A DNA stretch of 64,000 nucleotides from Taeniopygia guttata (taxonomy: Eukaryota > Chordata > Aves > Passeriformes > Estrildidae). The stretch lies in the NCBI RefSeq assembly GCF_048771995.1, contig NC_133030.1, positions 37,214,501 through 37,278,500 of the forward strand. Direction: 5' to 3'. The notes beneath the pieces are model-generated. The model was not told where the DNA came from, searched no databases, and saw nothing but the letters and a program-made list of their open reading frames with translations. The position numbers and the translations under genes were made by a program. Shown in pieces: positions 52,305 through 63,571 of the stretch; the stretch's first letter is position 1; every line of letters begins with the position of its first letter.

Positions 52305-53358
52305 TAGATGGATAAGGAATTGGTTGAATGGCCACTTCTAGAGGATAATGGCCAATGATTCAGAGTACCAAGGAACATCAGTGAAAACTGGTGTGCCTTA
52401 GGGATCTCTACTGGGACCTGTGTTATTCAATATCTTCATAAATGACATCGAGGGATTGAGTGCACCCTCAGCAAGTTTGCAGGTGACACTAAGTTGAGCA
52501 GCATGCTTGACAAACCTGAAGGATGGGATGCCATCCAGAGGGACCTGGACAAGCTCCAGGAGTGTGCCCATGGGAACCTCCTGAGGTTTAACAAGATCAG
52601 ATGTGGGTGGTGCACCTAGGTCAGGGCAACCCCCTTTACCAGCACAGGCTGGGGATGGACAGACCAGAGCAGCCCTGCCCAGAAGGACTTGGGGGTGCTG
52701 TGGGTAGAGGCTGGACATGAACCAGCCATGGGCACTCCCAGCCCAGAGAGCCAAACGTGTCCTGGGCTGCATCCAAAGCAGCGTGGGCAGCAGGGCCAGG
52801 GAGGGGATTCTGCCCCTCTGCTCTGCTCTGCTGAGAGCCACCTGCAGGGCTGCATCAGCTCTGGGGGGGCCAGTACAGGAAGGACATGGAGCTGCTGGAG
52901 TGACTCCAGAGGAGGTCACCAAGATGGCCAGAGGGATAGAGAACTCTTCTGCAAGGAAAGGTAGAGAGAATTGGGATTGTTAAGCCTGCAGAAGAGAAGG
53001 CTTTGGGGTGACTTATTTGCAGCCTCACAGTACCTGAAGAGAGCCTCCATGACAAATAGAAAGAGGCTTTTTTCATGGGTCTGGAGTGACAAGACAAGGG
53101 GGAATGGCTTCCACTGAAAGAGAGTAGGTTTAGATTAGATATTAGGAGGAAATTCTTTACTGTGGAGGTGGTGAGGCACTGGAAAAGGTTGTCTAGGGAA
53201 GGTGTAGCTGCCCCAGCCCTGGAAGTGTTCAAGGCCAGGTTGGATGGGACTCTGAGCAACTTGGTCTGGAGGAAGGTGTCCCTGCCCCTGTAATATGGGT
53301 CAAAATTAGATGATTTTTTCCAGGTCCCTTCCAACCTAAGCCATTCCAGGATTCTATG
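52305..53358 (+). mobile_element. CR1 LINE 3' fragment, copy 2, with reverse-transcriptase remnant
   Basis: This is a longer 5'-truncated CR1 in plus orientation. Near 52391-52450 the translated sequence keeps the reverse-transcriptase signature '[16 protein letters not shown]', with a stop codon just before it where CR1 elements normally have Gln. Typical CR1 ORF2 sequence follows, then the 3' untranslated region, ending in GATTCTATG at 53358. Small deletions and stops make it inactive. The open frames of 79-174 codons on both strands are CR1 relics. The 52651-53319 core is nearly identical to inverted copy 1. Confidence 0.95.
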
Positions 53359-53404
53359 AACTTATTACTTCCCAAATGTATCTTATATATATGTGTGCGT
53401 GCAT

Positions 53405-53425
53405 GGGGGGGGGGGGGGGGGGGGG
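53405..53425 (+). repeat. G21 homopolymer beside alternating purine-pyrimidine tract
   Basis: Twenty-one consecutive G follow a Z-DNA-prone stretch (tatatatgtgtgcgtgcat) and precede (AT)6. It lies 46 bases beyond the CR1 copy 2 tail. It is quadruplex-capable and a classic sequencing-error position, so the exact length is uncertain. Confidence 0.9.
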
Positions 53426-56400
53426 ATATATATATATAGACATAGTGACCATGTGTGTTTTGACAATCTAAATTAATTATTTTATAACCTATCCATTTCT
53501 GTATCTCTTGAAGATTTGGAACTAATGAATTCAATGTCAGAACTTTTACTAGTTGTGCAGATTTCTTAATCAGAGTTCATAATGCACTTTAATATGAAAT
53601 TGTCTGCTAAGGACAAAGAGGAATTTGGATCCTCTTTATTGGTTTTACATTTTCCAGATATTTCATCTGCTTTAAAAGAAAAGAATCTTTCAGGGAAAAA
53701 ATTGTCAACAGTTTATTTGCTAAAAATACACACCCAGAGACTTGAAATAAAAAATATGCTCAAAATTTTGCAATTTGGGGATTCAAAATAGTAAGCTTCC
53801 TAGGGCATGGACCATCAGAGATTTTATTTGTACATGGTGGTTAGCACAATGAAACCCCAGTTTTTGACTGCAGCCCCTGAGTGCTACTGTAATAGAAAAA
53901 ATAAACTATGATAATAATAATAAAGTCCACTTATTAAGTTGACAGGCAATTTTTAAAATAATGAGTCATCAAGGAAACTAATTTTTTCGCAATAAGCAAT
54001 TCAGCCATTTCCTCTTATCACAGATAATATACATCTGTCTCCTCTGCTGTTTGCAGAAATTCTGTGGATATGCTGTGTCTTCTCATAAGAAAATTGGTTC
54101 ATGAAATGGAACAATTTTTCTCAGACTCATGATTTCTTCTTTATTGAGGGCCAAATTGAGCCTGTGTTCAATTGCCCATGTCTGGGACAGCAAGTAGTTA
54201 TAGCACCTCCAGAGCAAGCTGGGAAAGAAATTGTGACTCAGAGAGTTCCAACCCCTTTCTCAGCCTCCACTGCCTACTTGCTCCAGAAAGAAAGTAACCT
54301 GCAAATGCTCTATAGTATAGATTATTTACCACCCCTGCCAGCTCAGCTCAGCTCACTGCCATGTTGAGGAGTGAGAGCCAAGATTATTTTCACACCCTCC
54401 TCATGTGTGCAGAGGACATGAAAAAGAAAGGAATTCTAAGTGAAAAGCCTTTATTCTCCATCCTGTAGCAAACCCAAAATCTATGGAGATGATGTGGAGA
54501 CATAGTACTTCAGTGAGGAGAGATAAACCTAGGCATCAGCCTGACCCTTCATGATCAGCTAACAACATGTGCCTAGGAAAAAAAGTCTCAAAAGGGGGAA
54601 ATTTAAATCCTTCTTCTACCTAACCAAGATAATCCTAAAATGGCAAGTTAATTTTATTTGTTTCTTTATTTGTTAAATTTCCTTTTGACTGGAGAAATCA
54701 CGTGTAAAATCTTAAGACCCACATATAGATCTTAAGCACACAACGTTATGTTGGCATGCAGACACGTTTCACTGACAATATTCTATGGCAAAGCAATAAT
54801 GTTTCTGGACTCTTTTTTCAGAGATTTAAAAGTTGTCAGTGGAAAATAAAGAGACTTTGATTGCCTTTATTTGATATGTGGATCCATATTAATGACTAAA
54901 AAAATAGTTAGATTATTTGACCTCCCTCAAAAGGTCACCTCTGATTTTGGATCAAAGACATGTTTAGCAATATCCACAGTCCTCATGTGTCCACACCACA
55001 CAATTTGATGTACTCATCATCAATCATATGCCGTATGATTAATTTGAGTCGTTATGAGTAATGTCTATCACCGCAGTCCTGGCATGAATAATTATTGTTC
55101 TGCACCCTGCTGAGATAACTCATTTCTGACAAAGATCTGCAATTTGATTTCTGCATAAAAGATGAAGAAGGAATAGTTTATTATAATGGTATAGTCAGTT
55201 CAAATTTTTAATAATAAACTTCTTTATATCCTAGGAAGTAGTAACTACTTTAAAGAAAAACATGTGAAACAAACCTCAATAGATCAGAGATATTGTTTTT
55301 GCAATCGCCCCTGGATCTTTCCATCAGTATGGGAGGCCTGTATATCAAAAATAGCAATGATAATGTTAGAGACTTCTGGTTTTCTGCAGATCTGTACTAC
55401 AAATAGCAATCACAGAGACAAAGTCAGGTCATTTTGAGGAAGACATAGTAATACCAACAGGATCAGATGGAATTTAACACCAAAAAATAATTGCTAGTCA
55501 AGTATAGAGATTAGGAATCAGACTGGAGAAAAAATTAACAGGCAAGAACATGCAAGAGAAGGGAAGCTATTAAACATAGCTGCACTTGCAAATCCAAACT
55601 GTGTTCCACGTGTGCAAAACAAAGTTTATCAGCAATTTTCTTTGGCCAGAGATGCAGTTTTAATGTCATCAAGTGGTTTCACCCTTGCGTGTCATCAACA
55701 AGTACCTCGTCTGGGAACATCAGTGGTGCAGCCATGAACAGCAGCTCTGGCGAGAGGAGCACCAAGGCTCACACATGCAGGAGTGAGAGCAAGTTAACAC
55801 AGACCCTGTTTGTGTCTATCATTAAGTCAAACAGCACCAAAAGCCTCAGGTTCTCCATCTTCCAGGCAGGTGCTCAAGAAACTAGATAGCTATTTTTGTT
55901 CTAACTCAAAGAACATTTAAGTATGACATGTGAAGTGAAAAAGAACTAGCAGAAGAGACTGAGAAGTTCTCCATTTCAAAATACCCTGCAGTCTGGCAAA
56001 TGAGTTTCTTCTTTCCATAGAAATGAAAAATACTTACATTTCTTCCAACAGCAGAAGAGGAATTTGAGCCCAGGTTTCCCACAGGCTGTATAAGAGCCCT
56101 TACTAGTGTGCAAGTGAGTAAAGCAGACAGTGCCTTCTGCTGTGTGAATCCAGCCTTTGAAGCCATAACAAGACATTCTGGCAGTAGGGGCAGGATGTCA
56201 GTTTAATACCATTCTGCCTTCTTTCCACATGCACATGTAATAAAAGAGTAGCAAAAAATAAGTGGTTAAAGCTTCTTACCTTTACTATCATACAAACGGC
56301 TACTCAGAAAGTCAGCATATGGCCCTCTTGCCCCAGCCTTGCTATAGTTTTGCTTTTCTTCTTTTTTTTATCCTTTTTTTTTTCCTCCCTACTGAAACTA

Positions 56401-56810
56401 CAGTTCATCAGCTCTTCTAAACTTGAATAGACCAAGCTGTTTTAAACACATCCTCTAGTGATTCAGCCTTAGTATCATGGCTCTGGTACAAATTCTGCCT
56501 ACAACTGTTAAGGAAAGACAGTTTCCTTCTTTCTTGGCGTGCCTCTACAACAGCATCCCTTCCCCCAAAAAACACTGCCTTCTTCATCCTTCTTCTATAA
56601 GATATGAAATCTTGTACTAGACTTAATCCCTCATTTCAGATCTTCTAAAAATAAGCCTGTTGTTTTTCTAACAATAAGCAGGTATCCTTTTTGCAATTAC
56701 CACCTTATCCACTGTTATTCTAAAAAATCTTATGTGTCTTCTATAGAGGCATATTTTATGCTGCACTTGCAGTTCTGACTGATTTCCATAGTAGCTCCAG
56801 TTAGTTTAAC
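53426..56810. other. Non-coding DNA
   Basis: Only short unrecognised open frames are present. A small inverted repeat (AATCATA … TATGATT) lies near 55023-55041. I found no supported repeat family or gene. Confidence 0.55.
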
Positions 56811-56900
56811 TATATATATATATATATTTGTATTTTTAGTATTAAATTGTCACCTGTATTAATCTATTGTACTTCATATATATATATATATATATATATA
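56811..56900. repeat. Two (TA)n microsatellites
   Basis: (TA) tracts at 56811-56827 and 56876-56900 are separated by about 48 bases of unique sequence. Both are pure or nearly pure and probably length-variable. Confidence 0.93.
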
Positions 56901-59900
56901 TCTTTCTCTTATTCCTCACATAAAGGCAAGCAAAACTGCAGACATGTTCCTGATATTACTGACTCGGGAAGGGCAGCAAGCAGTAACACCTCTGTTTCTT
57001 TGATTGGCAGAGTACCAATTATGAGGCCTGAATATGAACTATCATGTTTATGGGTAGAAGTTTTTAATTCCTGAAACATTTAGAAAAATAACCAGAAGAA
57101 GAATAAATTTTGTATTTTATCAGCCTTCCATGAACTCTCAGATAAGGGACTCGAAAAGGACAGCAGAGATTGTAGTATATTGGTAGAGTTTACCTTCAAA
57201 GAAGACCAATGGGTAGCTTGATGTGTTCTTTCATACCTCAGAGGCCAATAATCGTAAATTTGCATTAAGGTAATTACTTTTGTAATTAGACAACTCCTTG
57301 CAACAATTTGATTGAATCATTCTTCCTATTAAATATATCTTTTCCTTTCTGAATTGAATTTGACTTCAGTTTCTAATCAAAATTTTGCCATTCCCTTCTC
57401 ATATTTCACTTCACTCTGTGAACTTACTCACACTAAAAGTAATTTCCAAGTTTTCTTATTGATACACACTCCGTATTACTTTATTTTATCCATTAGTGTC
57501 CAGCATTTACTCCATCTCTTTAATCCTGCTGGTGTCCCTTTCCTGTATTTAAGTACATCACTTCTTATAATTTACCCAGTTACTTCTATGCTGCCACTGA
57601 TAATATTTTGATAAAACTACATTTGCCTTTTCACCACAGCCCAGGCCAGAGTTGTGCTGTGATTAGCTGAGTCTTTCTTACCATCACAATAATCCATCAA
57701 GCGTGATAATCCAATCTTCATTTGCTATCTCCCACCCACTCAGAGCTCAAAATAGCCTGAATTTGGTAAGCTTCCAGGTGCCCTGCAAAGATGAGAGAAC
57801 TTTAAAGCAAGGTTCAAGAAACACTTGTCATAGTGGTTGAAGGGGTAAAAATGAGTAACTCAAGACATTTAGCTCATTGGATTTCTTCTGGAACAAGTTA
57901 CTGAAATTATGATTTTTGTAGAAACATTGTCATACTGCACAACAGTGGAGTGGTAAGTTAATTTCCTAAATAGCTTTATATCCAAGTACAGTGAAAAGAA
58001 CAAGATTTCCAGAGTCACACTAGGGAATTAGCCTTAATGTAAGAAAAGTTATGTTTCTTTTATAAGACAGAAATGACTGATGAATTTTCTGTTATTTAAA
58101 TGTCATAATTTTTTTCCCCATATTTTACATGTGCATATACTTACTTCAGCTTTTGGATGTAAGATTGTCTATGTCATTTTTCTTTAATGTTTGTTCACTG
58201 TTCAAAAAAGGGAATGACTATGGCAGATTTAATAAAATATTAAATTCAACTTTTAGGAGACTGAAAGAACAAACAGCTTTCAATTGCCGAATCATGAATA
58301 TCAACATGAGCAGTTTGCTTCACATTTTAAGGTTTGATTTCAAAATGCAGACAAAGATTCCCATCCCATGAATAAATTACTTATTGGAATGGAGAAAAGA
58401 GGACTAATCGTTGGGTTACCAGTTCAATAATCCCATCTCTAACAATCATGCTTGAATTGATAGAGTAGTAGTGATGTCTTTGAGATAGGTATGCGCCTTT
58501 GTTGAGTAATCACTGATTATTGCTACAATTCCAAATATGTTTCATAGCTGTATAAAAAAAAGGTGACAAAAAAATAAGAACAACTTCACCACACAGGTAT
58601 GCTTTTACTTTTAAGTTGAAAGACTTCCGTTTCCATGGTTTTTTGTATTCATGTAGCAGTTACACTTCAGTCAGATGGCTTCTATTGACTTAGTTTTTCA
58701 TCATTAGCAAGTACAGGGGAAGCTCAGCTCAAAAGTCTGATCAAGCTGAGTGTTAGAGAAGACTGAATCTCTTCACTATAGCCCAGATTTCTGCTTTTTC
58801 TGATCCTCCCCACATTGCAGGGATGCTACTTTGGCATCAAAATTAAATTTGTTCATTTGTTTCAGTTTTCTTCATTCTAGCAAGAAAATGAAGAAAAAAG
58901 AGGAATCAGATGTACCAGCAGATTTTGCCACAGGGAAGGATTTGCTAGTGCTGATTCCACATTGATCCAGAAGTTTAAGTTCCAAAACCTCAGTAAAATG
59001 TTTCTTTAAACTTCTTGCCAGTCCACAGTTACTGACTTACCGCTTATTTTCCACCCTTCTCAGCATAGGCAAGGGCACACTGGGTGATCTGAAGGAGCAA
59101 TATTGTGAGTTTGAACCACATACAGGCAGCGGACAGTTATATCTCTCATCTTAGGATGGATATCTTCAATAAGGAAAATCATCTTGAGGTTCATACAGGA
59201 AAGAACACTAAGAACCCCATACAAACTCAGCATAAGAGCAAATATTACTTTAATTTCTGTATTAAAAGACTAAAGATTAAAGACTATAGATGGATTGATT
59301 CCATCTAATTTTAAGTCTCTGTGTGGAGATCCTCAGAGTAATTTGGGAAATGTCTAGACTGTCGGGCATGGTCGCACCAACATTGTGTGTTGCAGGGAGG
59401 CCCCCAAGGTTTCACCAACATTTGCCTCGCCCCTGGATTTGCCTGGCAAGGAAAAGTGAGCATGCAGCAGGGAAACACAGTGACATCCAGCCAGGCCACT
59501 AGTCTGTATAAAACCAAGACCTTGGGGCATCTCATAGTGCCCACCCACAATTTGGACATAGCTGCTACACTTACTCTAGTCTTCCTCCATGGTCAAGAAA
59601 GACAGACAGGAGTATCTGGAAGACAGATTCTGATCTAACCTATCTCTGGTCCACCTCTGAAAATTTGGAAGAGTGAAGGGAATTTGTCTTTTGTCTTTCA
59701 AAAGTGCTTGTTAACACTCATATTAGAACCAGAGCTTATTTTGTCATAAAATAAATCTGGATAGCAACATTTTTGTTTACTTATTTGAATTACTTTGTTT
59801 TAATGTACCCTGAAAAGTATTAATACATATGTGTGTATGTATATAGGTACAGAGAGATAGCTAGATTTATACGTAGATCTAGATTTATCTATCTGTTCAA

Positions 59901-60130
59901 TATCTTGTTTCTATATATACAGTGTCTTAAATATTGAAGACTGTTCAGATATAATTATCTTTTAGCTAAAAATATGAGGAAGAAATTGTAGTCTTTTTAA
60001 CAGAAAACAATGCCTTTGGAAAATATGGTAATATATTCTTTGACACTGAATATCTAGTTCATGCAGGCAAAACATTTATATTTTTAATATAAAATCGCGA
60101 TTATGTTTTAAAATATTTTTAATCATTCTA
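56901..60130. other. Non-coding DNA with a GC-richer block of unknown origin
   Basis: No gene is recognised. The segment 59330-59640 is richer in GC than its surroundings and contains a TATAAAA box (59507-59513). Open frames run across it on both strands. It could be an old LTR or other element that I do not recognise. The rest is AT-rich unique sequence. Confidence 0.5.
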
Positions 60131-60718
60131 AGTCCTGATTTTGAATGGAACACAGATCATTTTCATCTCAGTGGCTGGTGCACTGCTGTGGGGATTTTTG
60201 GATTTATGCTGAACACGGGGTTGATAATATAGAGATGTTTTTGCTACAGCTGAGGGGCACTTACGCAGAGCCAAGGCCTTTTCTACTTCTCATTCCACCC
60301 TGCCAGTAAGCAGGCTGGGGGTGCTCAAGACATTGAGAGGAGGCACAGCCAGACTGACTGGCCACAGCTGACTCCAGCTGGCCACAGGGAGAGCCCATGC
60401 CATAGGACATCATGCTGAGCATACAAAGCTGAGGGGAGAAGAAGAAAGGGGGAGACATTCAGTTCCCAGATAACAGTTACACATGAGAAAGCCCTGCTTT
60501 CCTGGGGATGGCTGAACACCTGTCTGCATTTGCAAAGCAGTGACTTACTTCCTCATTTTGTTTCGCTCGTATGTACAGCTTTTACTTTACCTGTAAAACC
60601 ATCTTTATCTCAACCCACAAGTTTTCTCACTTTTCCTATTCCCTCCCCCATTCCACTGGTGTTGGGGTGAGCAAGAGTTCCCTAGGGCTTGGTTGACACC
60701 TGGAATTAAACCACGACA
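60131..60718 (+). mobile_element. Solo LTR of an avian ERVL-type endogenous retrovirus (second copy)
   Basis: Family landmarks run in order: 'gtggctggtgcactgctgtg', 'ttgataatatagagatgttt', 'gcacttacgcagagccaagg', 'ccttttctacttctcattcc', 'gagaggaggcacagccag', 'agccctgctttcctggg', 'gatggctgaacacctg', 'tttatctcaacccacaagtt', 'ccctcccccattccact' and the end 'taaaccacgaca'. The TATA position is CATACAAAG (near 60420) and the poly(A) position has decayed to TGTAAAACC. This copy is therefore likely inert and older than the 19 kb LTR. It belongs to the same broad group but to a different subfamily in its U3 region. No internal viral genes flank it. Confidence 0.9.
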
Positions 60719-62466
60719 TTTTAATAAGAATTTAGATATTCAACTTACTTTGTGGAAAACTAACAAGCCTGAATATCCAAGGCGAGGTGCAACATAAACT
60801 GTGATTCTAAAGGTGCAGTGTCTGAAATGTAGCAATGGCAACTGGAACTTAATTTCTGCGAAGTATTGATTTTTTTTTTCTCACTTCTTGCTACAAACTG
60901 GCAAAGTACCCTGTCTTGCCATGGACAGCAGTAAACATGGAAAAAATCTGAGATATTCCTAAACATTGAAATTTAAGTGCAGTCAGATCAGAGGGGAAAA
61001 ATTTTACCCTAACTAATTTCATCTGAGTTTATTCCATGCCTGTAATAGTCAACTTAGTCCAGTCTTTATTGCTGTGTTAGGGCTTTTATTGTAGCCAGCT
61101 GTACACCCCTACAAGGTCAACGAGAGAATAATCTATTGGGAGCACCCTGCATTCGTGCTGTTCAAGATGGCATGTGCCAGAACAGCGATCTGCTCTGCAA
61201 TAAAGGCTCTTAAAGACTGAGGTGAGGAAGAACAAAAGAGAAATAAAATCAACCCACAATCACTCATTATCTAATCTGGTTTGCATTATTATTTTTTCTT
61301 CTTATGTTTTTAACCTCTCTGTATTTTCCCCTTCCCCTTATTTCTGAGAAGTGTTTGTGTCTAAAACATTGTGTAACACATGAGCATTGGAGAAATCTGG
61401 ATTTGTTTTTCAAAGGTATATCTTCTGAGAATTCAGAAATTGCTACAAAACAAATCATTATTAATTGATCTGTACAATACTACAAGCTTTGGTACTTTCC
61501 TTTATAGTTCTCTTGTTCTCTTTTTCTGCACCTACGGTTTAGTATTTTAAGGTCTCAACACCTACACCTTTTAATTCTGCCATGAAATGTTCTGCAACTT
61601 CACTTTTCTGTTATCGCTTTGTGTTTTGCAGGCAGAGCATTGATTTAATTTGCAAGCATTCCAGCTTTCTATAGCTATAGTTCTTCATTTTGTAACCGTT
61701 TTATATGAATATGTCTAAATCTCTAGAAAATTGAAATGTCACTAGTAATACCTGCTTCTACTTAATATGTCAAAAATGTAGTTTTACAACGAGGTATAAA
61801 AAAGACATTCTGATTATTGATATTTAACTGTAAAGAATATGAGACTGCCATTATTTACAAGTGCTTTATTACTTTCTTTTATGAATAGGTTTAAAGAACT
61901 TTGTTAATTATATGCTGTACAAGTGCAAAAAAAGCCTCTCCTTATACATTTTAAATGCCCCTTTTTCTATATAATTACCTTTAAAGTAAGATGAGCATTG
62001 CTGTATTGCATTAAATTTATATTCTGATATGTTCTCTGAATGTGCTATAAGTGCAGAGGTTCTTTCTTTCTTAATAGAATTTCACTTTTCTCATCTAGAA
62101 TTTCAATATTTCACAGGCCTTTTCATTTGATTATACATGCAAATCACTTGGGAGACCTAATACGCTTAGCTAAAAATTACTCATTCCTGTATAACAATCT
62201 CATCTACAGTGAAAAAGAGTTTCAAAAGTGTATCCAGTTCTCCACAGATTTGCTCTGTTTCCCTTGAATACAGACCCTGCTACCTGGCCAAACTGTAACC
62301 AGAGCACTCCAAGGCCACAGGCAGATTAATGTTTATGAGAAATAAAAAGTTTAAACCACCTTTGAATATTTCACTCTTTCTGATTTGGGGGCAGTCATCT
62401 GTATGAGGCATAACTGACATAAATTATGCTGCAAAACATACCACCAGGAGAATATTTCTATTGGGG
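60719..62466. other. Non-coding DNA
   Basis: A GC-richer block at about 61060-61220 ends with an AATAAA (61199-61204) and could be an unrecognised LTR or exon remnant. Everything else is AT-rich with short, unrecognised frames. Confidence 0.5.
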
Positions 62467-63571
62467 TGTTGTGGGTTGATGCTGGCTAAATGCCAGGCAC
62501 CCACGAGAGCCACTTACCCACTCCCCTCTGCAGCTGGACAGAGGAGACAAAATTTAGCAAAGGGCTCATGAGCTGAGGTAAGGACCGTGAGAGATCACTC
62601 AGTAAATATTGTCAAGGGCAAAACAAGCTTGACTGAGAGATAAAAACTTATTACTAAAGAAATTATAGCAGGATAATTAGAAACAAAATAAGCCCTTAAA
62701 AAAACACCTTCACTCCCCCCGCCTCCTTCCCAGCTCTACCTCTTGCCCCAACAGTGCATGGAGGCAGGGACTGGGGTTTATGGCCAGTTCCTCACTCGAG
62801 GTTTATGGCCACTTCATTACTCAAGGCTTCTCCCCCTGCTCAGGAAGAGGAGTCGTTCCCCTGCTACACTGTGGGGTCCCTCCCACAGGAGACAGTCTTC
62901 CATGAACTTCTCCAGCATGTGTCCATTTCATGAGCAACAGCTCCCGGTGAACTGCTGCATCGTGAGTCCATCCCATGGGGAATAATCCTCCCAAAACTGC
63001 TGCAGCATGGGTCACTCCTCCATGGAGTGCAGCTCTCCAAGGACTGGCTGATCCAGCTTGGAAGCAGGGTTCTTCTCTCCACAGATCTCTTATGGGATAA
63101 CATCCTCCTCTCAACATCCTCCTTTCAAGCATCCACCCACTCCAGCATGGAGCTCCTCTTCCACAGGCTTCAGGTTGATCTCTGCATCACCGTGGACCTC
63201 CATGGGCTACAGGGGCACAGCTGCTTCATCATGTTCATCACCATGGCCTGCTGAGGAATCTCGGCTCTGGCACTGAGAGCACCTCTTGCCTCTCCTTCTG
63301 CACTGACCTTGGTGTCTGCATGTTGTTCTGCTTCTATATTCTCACTCCCGCTCTTCCCTGTGCAGTGTTTGTTATGATTTCTTACCTGTGTTATCACAGA
63401 GGTGTTGCTGCCATCTCTGATTGGCCAGCCTTGGCCAGCGGCGTGTCCGTCTTCAGAGCCATAAGGGATTGGCTCTGCTGGACATGGTGGAAGCTTCTGG
63501 CAGCTTCTCACAGAAGCCACCACTGTGGCCCCCACTGCTGCCAAAAAGCCAGACTGTGCAAAACCAATACA
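62467..63571 (-). mobile_element. Solo LTR of an avian ERVK-type endogenous retrovirus
   Basis: A ~1.1 kb block has TGTTGTGGGTTGA at the left and AAAACCAATACA at the right, giving TG…CA ends. The transcription sense is minus. On that strand inverted CCAAT boxes (plus-strand ATTGG at 63468-63472 and 63420-63424) lie near the 5' end. The conserved tail 'cttac.tcagctcatgag' … 'tcaacccacaaca' lies at the 3' end. The TATA position near 63385 and the poly(A) position near 62650 are degenerate. Loose 5-6 base repeats (TTGGGG left, TCGGGT right) may be a decayed target duplication. No viral genes adjoin it. Open frames up to 124 codons within it are chance frames in GC-rich LTR sequence. Confidence 0.88.
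62855..63060. repeat. Degenerate ~45-50 bp repeats inside the ERVK-type LTR
   Basis: Units recur with the pattern 'ctgctgcagcatgggtcact', then 'ccatgg…' and 'gcagctctcc'. At least four can be seen from 62860 to 63060, with weaker ones to about 63250. Each unit has a small palindromic CATGG/CCATG core. Arrays of this kind are a feature of this LTR family. Confidence 0.7.

Noticed and set aside
52398..53334. Open frames of 159 and 174 codons on the minus strand
   Set aside because: They are antisense to CR1 copy 2, so they reflect repeat sequence and not host genes.
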